Source: Magnolia sinica
Taxonomy: Eukaryota > Streptophyta > Magnoliopsida > Magnoliales > Magnoliaceae
Direction of reading: 5' to 3'
NCBI RefSeq assembly: GCF_029962835.1
Contig: NC_080586.1
Location: 68,635,501 to 68,699,500, forward strand
DNA length: 64,000 nucleotides
In this document: positions 23,382-36,130 of the stretch, piece after piece
Numbering within the stretch: the first letter of the stretch is position 1
Layout of the letters: each line of letters opens with the position of its first letter
Notes under the pieces: model-generated
Told to the model about the DNA's origin: nothing
Seen by the model: only the letters and a program-made list of their open reading frames with translations
Database searches by the model: none
Translations under genes and position numbers: made by a program

Positions 23382-23760
23382 CTCCGTGGGCCCCACCATG
23401 AAGTATGTTTTTTTAATCCATGTACGTGGACCACCCCACCACAAGAAACAATAGTGATTGAACCTTGACCATTAAAAGCTTCTTACATCCCGCTGTAATG
23501 TTTACTTGCCATCCAACCTGTTGATAAGGTCACATAGAACTAGACGAAGGGAAAGCGCAGAAATCAGCTTAATCCAAAACTTCTAGTCCCAGAGACGTTT
23601 TAGACCGCGGGCATTCAATCACCACTATTTACCTGTGGTGTGGTCCACCTGAGATTTGAATATGCCTCATTTTTAGTATCAATCCTAAAATAAGTGATCT
23701 AAATGGATGGACGGTGTGGATAAAACACATGCATCATGCATGGTGGGGCTAACAAAGCTT
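23382..23760. repeat. Hairpin core repeat with shortened left arm
   Basis: The left arm GTGGGCCCCACCATGAAGTA jumps directly to GTGGACCACCCCACCACAAG, so about 60 bp of the usual arm is missing. The right arm ends ACACATGCATCATGCATGGT. Confidence 0.7.
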
Positions 23761-23884
23761 TTCCAGCACGGTATATACCCACAATAGGTGTTGTGTGCTA
23801 CACTATCCAATCAGGGTGCATGCTAACATGAATTGGCTCTGTTCTATGTATTATGCAAGTCCACTTTACAGCGTGGTCCCAAAA

Positions 23885-24000
23885 ATGAAGAGGATAAAAA
23901 ATTTAGGTGGACCATGCTACACAAAACAGTGATTATTGACCATAAAGAATATAAAAAATTTAAGTGGACCACACTACACAAAACAGTGATTATTGACCAT
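23885..24000. repeat. 58-bp tandem duplication
   Basis: CACAAAACAGTGATTATTGA occurs twice, 58 bp apart, each preceded by an AAAAAATTTA-GTGGACCA segment. Confidence 0.85.
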
Positions 24001-24048
24001 TGAAAACTTTTATGGGCCCACAAAAGTTTTGCATCAACTTAATATCTA

Positions 24049-25093
24049 TTTTGACATTATACAGGTTGGATAGTCAACAAGTATTGCAGTGGACCCTAAG
24101 AGGTTTTTAACTATGTTGTGGTCCATCAGAAATTTATGTCTTCTTCATTCTATGGACCATGTCCTAAATTAAGCTAACAAAACCGATAGAAAACCTTATA
24201 TATATATATATATTACATGCATGCATCAAGGTAGGCCCTACAGTCGGTCCCACCCACATTGCTGGTTCCAGGGGCACAGCCACTCCCTAGCCATTGTGGG
24301 GTTGAAAGTGCCTTGACATTATGCATGCATGTTGGATAGTTAATAAGCATTGCAATGGAGCCTAAGAAGTTTTTAATTAACTATGGTGTTGTCCGTCGAA
24401 AATTTATGTCTTCTTTATTTTATGGACCATGCTCTAAATTAAGCCGACAAAATAGATGGACAACGCAATATATAACACGCATGCATCAAGGTAGGCCCTA
24501 CGGTCGGTCCCACCCACATTACTGTTCCAAGGTCACAGCCACTCCCTAGCTATGATGGGGCTGAAAGTGCCTTGACATCACGCAAGTTGGATAGTCAACA
24601 AGCATTGCAGTGGACCCTAAGAAGTTTTTAACCATATATGGTGTGGTCCATCTGAAATTTACGTCTTCTTCATTTTATGGACCGTGCTCTAAATTAAGTT
24701 GACAATGTAGATGGACAACCTAATATACAACAAGCATGCATCAAGGTAGGCCCTACAGTTGGTCCCACCCACATTACTGGTTCCCGGCCGGGTCACAGCC
24801 ACTCCGTAGCCATTGTGGGGCTGAAAGTGCCCTGACATTATACAAGTTGGATAGTCAACAAGCATTGCAGTGGACCCTAAAAAGTTTTTAACTATGGTGT
24901 GGTCCATTTGAAATTTATGTCTTCTTCATTTTATGGACCATGCTCTAAATTAAGCTAACAAAACAGATGGACACCGTAATATAGTAATATATAACACGCA
25001 TGCATCAAGGTAGGCCCTACGGTCGGTCCCACCCATGTTGCTGGTTCCGGGTCGAAGCCACTCCCTGGCCATTGTGGGGCTGAAAGTGCCTTG
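24049..25093. repeat. Four-copy ~260-bp tandem array from a half hairpin element
   Basis: Unit starts at about 24049, 24311, 24571 and 24829 (period 258-262). Each has TTGGATAGTCAACAAGCATT (first unit diverged), GTGGTCCATC, AATTTATGTCTTCTTCATTT, CATGCATCAAGGTAGGCCCT, a GGTCGGTCCCACCCACATT block and ATTGTGGGGCTGAAAGTGCC. The unit is the right half of a hairpin core fused to a GGTTCC-rich end. The first unit carries a (TA)n run at 24199-24213. Confidence 0.9.
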
Positions 25094-28000
25094 AGAGAGA
25101 GAAGATAGCTCCTACGTGAGTGCATGATCATGGATGTTCCCTAGGTGGGATGCCCAACCAAAAAATCAAACCCTACTTTACAAAATAAATGCATGACTAG
25201 ATAATTTTAGTTGTCCATTCATTGCTAACGTGTGCCACCTTTCAGTGGGCAGGCCTTATTTTTGGTCGAGGCGTCTACACGGAGGAACCCTCAAAATGGA
25301 TGAACCGGATTAAGCACTTGCGTGCAACACACAACAAATTCGCACTTGCAATATGGTAGACTCTAGATGCTCCAGCAAACCTAGGCCATCCATCATTCTC
25401 AGCATTGGGCCTCTCTTTCTAACATGCAGCTAGCCCTTGGTCCAAATTTAAAACCCTAAACCCTAGCTCTATAGAACTAGGTTGCTTGGTTTGAGCTGGA
25501 CCACTAATTAATTAGTCCAACACCCTTAATCAAGTGGTTGAGTAATGGCATTCATGTTTTAATGTTTGCAATATATTAAAAGATTTTAGGTTAATTTATT
25601 TGTCTTCACTTTTCGGCTCTTAATATCAACCATTAATCACTTGATGTTGACCATTAATCAACTTTATTTTATTTCTATAATCGTTGTAGGCCACTGATTT
25701 ATTTGTAGTTTTTAAACATCTCTTTTAGAATGAACGGCTCATAGGATAGATGGAAAGTCTGTGATTGATTACATCATGTGTTGTAGACATATGGCTCTAC
25801 CATATTTTAGTTATTTGGGCTCGACCGGTTCGCCAAATGCAGTACATCATGTGTTGTAGACATATGGCTCTACCATATTCAATCACACCATTGTTTCCTG
25901 TGGTGTGGTCCACCTGAGATTTAGATCTACCTTTTTTTGGGGCTCATAACCTAAAATGAGTTGAATCCAAGTCCATATCTAGCAGTAGACAGACTATTTC
26001 AATACTAAGATCATGAGATTGAGTGCCCACGTTGTGTAGGTGGGTATAGGCGTATGTTTAAAAAAATATAACTTACAATGAGCTAGAAAAATAAATATAC
26101 ACATACATCATGGTGGGGCCCACATAGCACTGACCAATACCAACGTCGATAATAGTGTCACTATCAAAGCCAAATCCACTTTAGCCATTGAATCTATAGT
26201 CGCACTTATCCAAACCATTTATAGGGTAGTTTTAGGTCATAAGGTAAGTAGAATTCGAATAAAAGCTATTAAATTCGATTATTTCAAACCTTTAAGGGTT
26301 TAAATTCTTAATTTCCTAAAAAAGAAAAACAGCATTCCCATGTAAGGTAAGTTCCGTCGTATCATGGGCTAAAAGTGAGTAACGAATGTCGACCTTTTAT
26401 TTACATCAATTAAAGTTTACATACCATTAAATACGATGTCCTAGTAGCCCACACTTAAAAGAAAATGCTTGATATGATTTCTCGCGATAAACGAAAAGTA
26501 GACAGATGAAGACAAAAGGGAGACACACATCAGGCAAGTAATGGTGGCCTCTCACACCGCACTAAGTTGTTGGTGCTGTCATTTCTTTACATCCTCGAAC
26601 CCCAACCGCCCACTTTTGTTATAGCACGACTTCAGTGTATTGCCTTCCTCGAATTTTATCTCTTCCATGCTGTCAGTGGAGGTGTTCTCAAATCCATCCA
26701 TCTGGTTGGACCCATAAGTTTCAGTCCACCCAACAGATAACATCCAACCTTTTATTTGCTTGGGAAGTCAAATTCGTCTAACTGGCTGCACCCATCATGA
26801 TAATAACCTTACACAAAAATAACCCACATTTACCCATTGACTGGACCATATCAGCAGTCTGCTATTTACCAATGGCTGGATATTGTTTTCAAAGGTGTGG
26901 ATCTGTTGATGAGTAGATGAGCTGTTTTTTTTTATTTACACCAGGTGATATTCATGGTGTGGCTGACCTATTAAAAGGATTGGATTTCGCATGCGGTTAA
27001 CGGGTTGAGAGTTATTTATTAGGTGGCCCATAACTTATAGTCTAATCAGTTGGACTGAGACCTTATTCTTAGTGGCATCCCATTCATCTATACTTCTATG
27101 CAGAAGTCAGATAGCTTTATTACACCGGCACCGCGTGATCGATGATACTCTGAAAAAAATGAACGTGTGGCTTAGAGTAAGTAGGATTGAACTGTACAAA
27201 TTGTGGGTCTCAATTTAGATAAGCTTATTTCATTGTCTGAGTATTGGGTTAATAGACATTTATTGGATGATTGAAAATGAAAGGTATCCAGTGGTCCAAT
27301 TCCAAACAAGTGTCTGTTTGGATATCCAGGGAATCCATGCTGTTGTTAGTCTAATTTAGTTAACATATGCCACGTGTATAATTTTCAAGTGCATGCTTAG
27401 CAAGCCTCACGCTCTAGCTCTGTGGGCCCACCATACCACCACCATCCACTCAGTCTATTAAGTGTGTTTCTCTATTTTAGACCCAAGTGGCAAAAATCCA
27501 CTGCATGCAGGGTTCAGGTGGGCCATGCCACAAGGAACTATGTGAATGGAATGCTAGATATAAGTTTGTGTGTGGGGCCATATGGTGTTTATATTTCATC
27601 ATAAGACAGCCTGATCTAAAATTCATGTGGGTCCAAACTTAGATATTTTAGGTGCAATTTTACATTGTTACTATTGGTGTGGCCCATGTAAGTTTCTTTT
27701 TATGGGATGATCTTTTGGATGTACGGTGAGGATAAGTTATCTCGTCTGATGGACGGAGTGGATATCACCCACGATTTGATCTGTAGCTGTATAAAAGCTT
27801 TGGCTCCGCGATGGAGATCACGTGGCACCAAAATCAACCTTTCTTTGGTTTCAAAAGTGTGGCCTGCATGATGAGCGGATCCGTCAGGTTTTTCCACTGA
27901 GTGGTTTTCATGATGGGGCCCAACTTTTGCACGGCTTGGATTTGTTAAAAAATGTGGAGTATTGGCGGGAAAAGAGATGCAGCGTGCTAACTTATCATTC

Positions 28001-28801
28001 TCTCGATTGTTATATGATAATTCCTTGGGGTGTTATAAACCATTTCAGTAAATTGCATTAACTCTCTAACGAACAAGATTAGTGAATGTATAAAACCCAT
28101 ACCAAAACGAAACTAACTGGTGGACCACCTTGTGGATGATCCAATGCCAAAAACCACAGAAAAACTAGCTTTGACAACCATTTGATCTAAAGATTTTCTG
28201 GTCCATTGATCTAAACTTTCCTGACCGTCCAAAAAATTAGCAAGGGATCTGATGGTCTGGGAAATTAAGTGGCATGATGTTTGGCTATGGTCATTCAATG
28301 GATGGTCCAAAAATTGCATGGTCATGGGAAAGTAGTGGGATGGGAGACAGATTTGATAAGAAATCCACTAACTAAATAAATAATTAAATAAATCTTACAA
28401 GAGAGAAAGAGAGGTCAGAGGTCTTAAACCTCAAAGCAAGATTAATGTTTTTTAAGCACATGGAAACCTTCACATGCAAATGGTTGTATTTGAACTTGTT
28501 GATATCGACATCACTTATCTGAACCGTTCATTAGGTCTGGTCCACTTTACTCCCACTATAATGCAACAACAACATCAATTGGATGGTCATAAACATTCGA
28601 CACCGGTCATATCTTCTACAAAAATAAATAAATAGATAAATCTTGATCACTCATTTTTTATATTCCATTGATGGACAGTTTGAATAATCTTGTTTAGTAT
28701 ATATTTTTTAAGGCAGCCTATGAACAGTGAACTTTAATTAGTGGACGGTCCACATAACCCACATGGATACCAAAAACTACTAATGCAACTAGATCATTTG
28801 C

Positions 28802-28847
<46 letters not shown>

Positions 28848-29158
28848 CAATAAGCATTTGGGCATCATGTCCTATGACCCAAAGAGTTCTTAGAAAAATG
28901 CATTTCATCACAACCCACCCAAAGAGTTATCGATAAGATGTATACCCATATAAGGAGTAGAAAAATATTTCCTTTTGTCATGATTGATGACTTGGTTTTG
29001 GTCCTTAAGCTCATTTGGACCATCATCATAGGCCTAGAGCAGCTATATTCCTCCTTTTGGTCACTTAAAGAAAAGAAATGACATTATACGAAAGCTTCCG
29101 TACTTATCGCACACCTGATGTGGCCCACGCGGTCTCAATATGATATTCCATTACATAT
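25094..29158. other. Gene-free stretch upstream of ALMT
   Basis: Holds a half hairpin core (25880-26140, ending ACACATACATCATGGTGGGG) and a diverged GTGGGCCC repeat (27420-27800). A 37-bp phrase containing TGTGTTGTAGACATATGGCT is duplicated at about 25786 and 25847. No gene recognised. Confidence 0.5.
28803..28843. repeat. (GA)n tract upstream of ALMT
   Basis: About 20 uninterrupted GA units, some 370 bp before the ALMT start codon. In plants GA repeats can bind BBR/BPC factors; a regulatory role here is inference. Confidence 0.9.
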
Positions 29159-29171
29159 GTATATATATATT
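29159..29171 (+). promoter_or_regulatory. Candidate TATA box of ALMT
   Basis: TATATATATATT about 50 bp before the ATG at 29217. It would place transcription start very near the start codon, so the 5' leader may be short or the true TATA may lie elsewhere. Confidence 0.3.
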
Positions 29172-29216
29172 GCATTGCACCACATCAAGTCCTCAATGTA
29201 ACGAGATTCACACAAA

Positions 29217-32200
29217 ATGGTTCCAGTGAATTCGCTAGGCTCGACAGTAGTGCCCATTCACGATGAAGAAGAAGGATCTTCTATCGCGAAGAAAAAACCG
29301 AGTCCTCTTTCTTTTCTCTCTTCTCTCTTACAAAAAATTGGTGTCGAAGACCCAAGAAAGGTGGTCCACTGCATTAAGGTGGGATTCGCTCTGGTACTAG
29401 TGTCATTACTATATCTTTTGCAGCCTCTGTATGACAAATTCGGCGATAATGCGATGTGGGCGATTATGACAGTCGTGGTTGTTTTCGAATTCTCAGCAGG
29501 TAAGGGAATTTTGCCAACTTTTAGCCTAAGATAGTCCATTTGGGTCATTTAATTTTAATTTCGTGCCTGGGTTACTCAAGACAATTTCATTTTTTGCTTT
29601 TGATATATATTAAAGAGGCGGAGCAGTCACTACCAAGTTTCCTTGTGACTTAGCTTGAAATCTTGTCAAGTCGAGTCAGGGCTCGAAATTGAAGTTTCAG
29701 AATTATGATGGGCCATTGCTTAAAATTACAATGAACATTTGATTGTAATTAGTTGATTGGTCGAGATGCAATAGACAATTAAAAAAGAGATTAGTTGATT
29801 TTTCAAGTTCGACGAACAAATGTCCATTGATTGATTGATTCATCAGAGCTGAGGCCCATCTGATCAATCTGATTTTTGGGGACATGCACCATCTAAATGG
29901 ATCATATGGAACATCAAATAACTATTTTTTTTCACGCGCTTTTGGTACAAAACCAACTGATCATCGAGTGTCTATTTGGCGTATCATGATCTGGGACATC
30001 TAATGTATCAATCCCAATAAATATCTATTTCTCCCACCGATAAACAGCTAAGAATTATGATGAAATTTCTAGTTGTCTATCCATGAACAAAGCTGAAAAA
30101 GAAGATAACATGAGTAATTCTTTTAAGAGAATGATCTGATGCTCTGGGGCACTCAGACAATCCATGCAATCAATCTTGACTGTCCATCAGGTTCATCATA
30201 AATTTCAATGGAAATTACCAAATTGATTGGATGATCTTTGCCATCCATAATTTGGCCTTGCTTTTTATAACAATGAATTGGATGGTTAGGATTCTCTGAT
30301 AGAGTGGTTCTTACAAAACAATCCATGATGGGTCCCAAAATAATTTTTTTTTAAAAATGTCTCAAATGGTTGATTAGGCCTGTTTTTATATTAAAGATCT
30401 TTGACGTCCATTCATATGTTATTGATTGGATGGTTAGAATAGTCCAATCAGAGTTTTTAGATGGTAACCTCTGAAATGTTTGGTGGACCTAATGGACAGC
30501 TCAGATCATCTTATGGGATCCTATGCAAGTAGGATCTCTATAACTTATAGTGCTCTGACAGCACAGAATCATATTCAAATATCTTTCCTCGCATACGCAC
30601 CCTTACTTTTCTAACTATTGGAATAAATAGTACTGTGAAAAGAGTTGTATTGTGTTATATCATCAAATCTAGAAAAAAGGAGTGGATATGCTTTATTAAC
30701 GTTTGTGATTTGGTGATGTATGTGATGTTAGGTGCGACACTCAGCAAGGGTTTGAATCGTGGAATGGGCACTATCTTAGGTGGTGGGTTAGGGTGCCTAT
30801 CAGCACTTTTGGCTCGAAGCGTTGGTGGGAACGGCAAAGCCATTGCCATTGCCATATCAGTCTTCATCTTTGGTGAGCATGTGATACAACTCAGTTGCAT
30901 TGCAATATATATATATATATATATATATGTTTCAGAATCAATTTCTACATGCATGTGGGTCCCACTTTGATGATCCCATCCTTCCATGCATGTGGGTCGT
31001 CCCACTTCATTAATCCATTCTGACATCCATGTGGGTCCCTCTTCGATAATCCATTCTGTCATGCATGTGGGTCCCTTCTTGATCCATTCCACCATGCATG
31101 CGGGTCCCATTTTTATCCATTCTATATTATATGTGGGTCCTACTTTGATCCATTCTACTGTACATGTGGGTCCTACTTTGATTCACCCATGTGGGTCCCT
31201 CTTTAATCCATTCTACCATGCATGTGGGTCCCACTTTGGTCGATTCTATAGTACATGTGGGTCCTACTTTGTTCCATTCTACCTTCCATGTGGGTCCTAC
31301 TTTGATCCATTCTACAATCCATATGTGAATCCCGCTTTGATCCATTCTACCATTCATGTGGGTCCCACTTTGATCCGTCGGGGCTGTCCACATTTTTCGC
31401 ATCACTTTCCTCCATGGCCCGAAAATCGCTCCCACATCGATCCAGGAAATGCAAATGGAGGGTGAAAAAAATGTACAAGCAACCTGGTCAGGACTATTCC
31501 AAGGTGGGCCCATGATGTGGATGGTCATGATTGATAATTAGACTGTCCACATTTACAGTAGTATCAGATGGTATCATGACACATACATGTAGCATGGAAT
31601 TGTTCCTTCATCTTTGAATTAAACATCTGAACACGATCATTTTCAATGATCTTTCAGGCATGGCAGCAACGTATTTTCGGTTGGTCCCAAGCGTTAAGAA
31701 GAAATTTGAATATGGAATTGTGATCTTCATCCTCACCTTCAATCTAGTAGCAGTTTCGGGTTTCCGCGGCGAGGAGATCATCAAACTAGCCAAAGATCGT
31801 CTCTTGACAATCACTATCGGTTTTTCCATTTCCCTGTTCACCAGCTTGCTCATCTTCCCTGTTTGGGCTGGCGATGAGCTTCATCGATCTTTGAAGTCCA
31901 AATTCGACAATGTTGCGTCCTCGATCGAAGGTCTGTATTCTTCAATAATCACAAACTCAATTGTCCATTTAGTGGAACACCTATTGGATGAACCATGATC
32001 TAAGATCCAATGGTTGTAACCAACTCTACTACATCTATCCATGAGGTGGTCCATTAATTAGATGGTCCAAATCAATTAGCACATTTGCTGAGTTTTATGG
32101 TTGATAATCATTTAAATTTTTTTCATTTTATTGTAGAATGTTTGAAAGAGTACTTCAAATTGATCGATGTCGAGAAAACAGGAACTCAATCAAGCGGCGA

Positions 32201-32526
32201 TCTTGATAGATACAAATCAGTGCTACACTCAAAATCATCCGACGAGTCATTGGTATGTGATATTCTTCCATTAGTTACTGAATTCTCCAAGTGTTTGAAA
32301 GAGTACTCAAAGAATTTTTGTGGTATTTTTTTGTGTCTCAGGCCAATTTCGCGAGGTGGGAGCCCTGGCATGGGAGATTCGGATTCAGCTATCCCTGGAA
32401 CAAGTACCTGCACGTCGGCGAGTTTCTTCGGGAGCTGGCAGCTTCCATGATTCAACTGAAAGCATGCTTACCATCGCATCGACAGGCATGAAGCACGTCC
32501 CTGTCAAAACCATAGTTTAAAACCTC

Positions 32527-32557
<31 letters not shown>

Positions 32558-33671
32558 TGTCTTGACGACTCGACTCAACTCGTCTCAATCAGAAATCACC
32601 AAGACTCGAGAAAAACTTGATCTGACCATGTCTCGGTCTAGTGTGGAGAAAAACCGAGTCAACTAAACAAAACTTCAGAAAAACTCGATAAAATTTGTTA
32701 AAACTCAACATGACTCAGCGCAACTCAATATTATTTATATATTGATGAAAAAACTCAGAAAAACTTGTATGAGTTTTTAAGAACCTCACTTGGGGTTTTT
32801 GAGTCGAGTCAACCCGACTCGACTAGGTTTTGAGTTGGGTTTTCATGTTTTTGAACTATGATTAAAACTAACGACTAAGATCATAAATTGGCCTGACTTA
32901 AGCAAAAATGTTATAAGAATATTTTCATCAGAGTAACAAAGTGGTCTAATCACCATTACAGGATAGAAAGGAAGGTGCTTTAGGGTGCGTTTGGTTGCAC
33001 CAAATATCATGATATTTCATGAAATTTTGATATTTGAAGCAATCAAATGCAGGGTTAGGCCTGTTATTTGACTGGTTTTTCAGCACCTTCTTCCAAAAAA
33101 TTTTGAGCCATCTGTTGAGATAACCATCCTCTTTCTCTCAAAGAAGTTCATTTCTTTTCTAGAAAGAAAATTACCCAAAGAACTAACTCTACAAAATCCA
33201 TAACTCCCCACTGAAAACAAGCTATCGACGAACCAAATCATTCACATTCCTTGTTCTATTACACATGGTAGAAAAATCCCAATTGCTAACTTTGATTTTT
33301 TTTTTTTTTTTTTTTTTTACTGTTTCAAGCAGTCGCCACAATGCATACGGTCCACTATCAAGGAGCCTTGCGAAGCCATGGCCGTGTTGATATGTTCCGC
33401 TTTGAAGGAACTTGGCGATACCATCTTCAACATGAGGAAGTGTCAACGACGAGAGTCTATTGTTGCGGAGTTAAAGATGGCGAGACAGGAGCTAAATTCA
33501 ACGATATCTACTTGGAAACTTGGGACATTGGGAAATCAAACTAGTAGCATCCGCGATGAACTTTCTATGGCGAGTTTTGTGTTTATGTTAATGGAAATGG
33601 TGGATAAGGTGGAAATGTTGGCCAAAGAAGTACAAGAACTTGGAGAACTTGCAGGTTTCATTTCTCAATAA
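29217..33671 (+). CDS. ALMT: Aluminium-activated malate transporter (ALMT-type anion channel), six exons
   Basis: Exons read as 29217-29499, 30732-30872, 31658-31930, 32137-32252, 32342-32485 and 33333-33671. The first four introns are GT-AG; intron phases are 1,1,1,0,0 and the sum is 1296 nt, 431 residues. Family known: plant ALMTs are membrane anion channels for malate or related anions at the plasma membrane or tonoplast. Seen: acidic N-terminus; about six hydrophobic helices (roughly residues 52-70, 79-96, 104-122, 128-141, 160-178, 191-212) including [19 protein letters not shown] and [11 protein letters not shown]; the family WEP motif (W277-E-P in [10 protein letters not shown]); a soluble C-terminal half ending [21 protein letters not shown]. 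Exon 5 ends CAG before GC, not GT; reading through gives an immediate TGA. Substrate and organelle cannot be told from sequence. Confidence 0.9.
30945..31385. repeat. ~33-bp minisatellite in ALMT intron 2
   Basis: About 13 tandem units with consensus CATGTGGGTCCCACTTTGAT followed by CCATTCTAC; spacing varies from 27 to 39 bp. A 26-bp AT microsatellite (30905-30930) precedes it. The long open frames on both strands here are only a by-product of the repeat. Confidence 0.92.
32484..32489 (+). other. Non-canonical GC splice donor of ALMT intron 5
   Basis: Exon 5 ends ...CATCGACAG and the next bases are GCATGA. The downstream exon (33333, after TTTCAAGCAG) is in phase only if splicing occurs at this CAG/GC junction; the next in-frame codon without splicing is a stop at 32489-32491. 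GC-AG introns are a known minor class. Confidence 0.65.
32508..32863. mobile_element. MITE in ALMT intron 5
   Basis: Inverted ends CATAGTTTAAAACC (32511) and GTTTTTGAACTATG (ending 32860), with a 29-bp A run near the left end (32526-32554). The interior is rich in ACTCGACTCAACTCG-type motifs, like the hAT element at 5688. It starts only about 22 bp after the GC donor. Confidence 0.6.
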
Positions 33672-34149
33672 AGTAGCCGTTGGTGCCGGAGATTTGATGG
33701 TCTATGGTGAGGATTTATGAGGCTAGATATGACAAGTGAAGAGTAACATCTAAGTAGCCATGAACACATGGTATTTGTAAACACTTTTGCAGGAGGAATA
33801 CAATTGATTCGCATTAATTATGTTAAAATCAAATACAATGTTGAATATGTATGACAAATGATCTGTTTAGCTAAAAAAGATTGAAAACGACTGAACTAAA
33901 CCTACACTAGTGTAGGCTGTCGATCTCGAAAATATGTAGAAAATAAGAGTATGAGTATTGTTCTAATACTCTTCCTCACTATCAATAATTATAATGATAC
34001 TTTTGATCTATTTTTGCAATGGCAGTAATTTTGAGGGATATTTATGTTATTTCCTTTTGTGTTGGTTAGTTTTTAGTCTGGGAGTTATCAAAATTAATTA
34101 GAAGGTAGTTTAGGCTGTTTTATATTATGCTTGAGATATTGTAAAATAC
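33672..34149. other. ALMT 3' flank
   Basis: Presumed 3' UTR and downstream spacer; no further gene seen. Confidence 0.4.
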
Positions 34150-34433
34150 TTTTGGCATTTTGAAATGAGATTTGAAGGTTTCCTTTTCTAAGTATATGGA
34201 GATAAGAAGACAGCGAAAAGGAACAAGGAGAACGCTCCTTTGTTTTTTTTCTTAGATAGGGTTGAATCGATGCTCAAGTTTTAAAGTTTTATGAAGGAAT
34301 TTATAATTGTTGTATCGATTCAATCAAACACAAGGTTACATGTATAATCAAGGGCATGTATTCAGATTTCATGTGAGTGTATAATGTGTAGGCGTGCTAT
34401 AGTCTACTCAACTCAATCTTTGATTGAATTACT

Positions 34434-34671
34434 TGTTGCCGTGAGCTGTTCTGGCGTGAGCTGTTCTGGCAAGAGCTGTTCTGATTAGGCGTGAGCTGTT
34501 TGATTGAAGATATACAGGGACAAAAATCCCTTAATTATAGGGTCAGATTCCATTTAGGCGCAATCTCTGTATAACCATATATGGTCCCTTGTAACGTTGT
34601 TAAATAGGCTGTTTTTCTTTGTAAAGATACACAGAATATATACAGAATTTGAAATATACAAAAAGCTGTCA
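34434..34671 (+). repeat. Copia 5' LTR
   Basis: TGTTGCCGTGAGC to AAAAAGCTGTCA. It starts with four copies of a GTGAGCTGTTCTG-like phrase, which may be short regulatory repeats of the element. Confidence 0.95.
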
Positions 34672-34683
34672 TGGTATCAGAGC
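34672..34683 (+). other. Copia primer binding site
   Basis: TGGTATCAGAGC directly after the 5' LTR; complementary to initiator tRNA-Met. Confidence 0.93.
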
Positions 34684-34722
34684 CTTTCATTCTAATCTGA
34701 CCCACCGATCGCTTCTGCTTCA

Positions 34723-35820
34723 ATGGCCAACGCAGACTCACCGACCCCTGCCATACTAGCTGAGTTGACTACAAAGATGACGGAGGTTCTGACCAAAGCC
34801 TCCGTTTCGACCACAACCACAGACGCCGCTGCTGCATCGATCGGCATCAAGTTGGACGGCACCAACTATGCCCTCTGGTCCCAGGTCGTTGAGATGTACA
34901 TCTCCAGCAAAGACGAACTGGGATATATCAATGGCGACCTCCCTCAACCTTCTCCGACCGACCAGACATTTCGACAATGGTGCACAAACAACGCTGTTGT
35001 AAAAGGATGGCTCATTAATTCCATGGATTCCTCCCTCATAGATAACTTCATTCGTTTCCCTACTACCAAGTTAGTCTGGGATGCCATTGTCACCATGTAT
35101 TTCGATGGCAGTGATGCCTCTCAACTCTATGACCTCCGGCGACGTGTAACAAGGCTCAAGCAAGGCGGCGGCTCCCTGGAAAAATTTTATAATGAACTTC
35201 AAGGCCTCTGGCGTGAGATAGACTTCCGCCGCCCCAATCCGATAGAGTGTCCCTTGGATATCAAGCACTACAACATGTTGCTTCAGGAAGATCGTGTTTA
35301 TGTGTTTCTGGATGGGCTCGATGACCACCTTGATAACATCCGCAGTGATGTTCTGCAAATGCAACCGTTCCCCACGGTAGAATAGGCCTATGCTCACGTC
35401 CGTAGAGAAGAGGTTCGTCAAGCTGTGATGACGGCGGGAGATTCCAATGGGTTCTCGGGTGTTTTTTTGGCATCAAAGGCTAAAAAAAATAACATGCCAG
35501 TAGGGATGCTTACCACTGATTTTCTTTCCTTAAAGCAAGTGACAAACTCTAAGCCAAAGGTCATGGGGGACGGAGCTAAATGCTCTCATTGTGGAAATGG
35601 CAAGCATACCCGTGAAACTTGTTTCAAACTTCACGGGTACCCTGACTGGTGGCATGAACTCCAAGCCCGAAAGCGTCGTGATGGAAACGATGGAGGTCAA
35701 GGGAAGGCTGCGGTAGTTACGACAGAACCAGAGCTCTCTTTTATTCCTGTTAACTCTTCAGCCTCCACCACAGGTAGTGTTCTTTTTGGTTCCCGTAGCT
35801 ATGGTGATGGGAGCACTTGG
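34723..35820 (+). pseudogene. Copia gag
   Basis: ATG at 34723. The N-terminal block has KLDGTNYALWSQVVEMYI and the gag core SLEKFYNELQGLWREIDFRR. TAG at 35383-35385 interrupts just before AYAHVRREEVR, and the same frame continues. The zinc knuckle CSHCGNGKHTRETC (CCHC) lies at 35581-35622, followed by LHGYPDWW, a usual copia landmark. Confidence 0.9.
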
Positions 35821-36130
35821 ATACTTGATTCTGGAGTTACAGATCACATGACGTTTGACGCCAAGGATTTTTCCCAACATTCCCCACCACGGCGCACTAG
35901 CATTGTCAATGCTAATGGGGCTATTTCCTCGGTTATAGGGGCTGGCACTGTAAAGTTGTCACCAGCTCTATCCTTGTCTAACACTTTACTTGTGCCCTCC
36001 CTTTCTCACAAATTACTATCTGTAAGTCAAGTTACCAAAGACCTGAATTGTTTGGTGCTAATTTACCCTACCTTTTGTCTTCTTCAGGATATTCTCACCA
36101 AGGAGATCATTGGGCGTGGTACTAAGAGGG
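35821..36130 (+). pseudogene. Copia aspartic protease
   Basis: Motif WILDSGVTDHMT with catalytic Asp codon at 35827-35829. The usual DSGAT appears as DSGVT. The frame is continuous with gag. A frame change at a G run near 36130 separates it from integrase. Confidence 0.88.

Noticed and set aside
24049..25093. CRISPR-like array
   Set aside because: Direct repeats of ~260 bp without short unique spacers, in a plant nuclear context; a transposon-derived tandem array.
29258..29548. Minus-strand frame over ALMT exon 1
   Set aside because: Shadow of the exon, which has conserved ALMT sequence on the plus strand.
30986..31528. Long open frames on both strands (about 130-160 codons) rich in HVGPT / GPTW-like repeats
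   Set aside because: They are read-through of the 33-bp minisatellite in ALMT intron 2; both strands are open because the unit lacks stops, and no homology or start context supports a protein.
32486..32520. ALMT ending at the TGA at 32489 as a short protein
   Set aside because: The final exon at 33333 matches the ALMT C-terminus in phase, so a GC-AG intron is the better model, though not proven.
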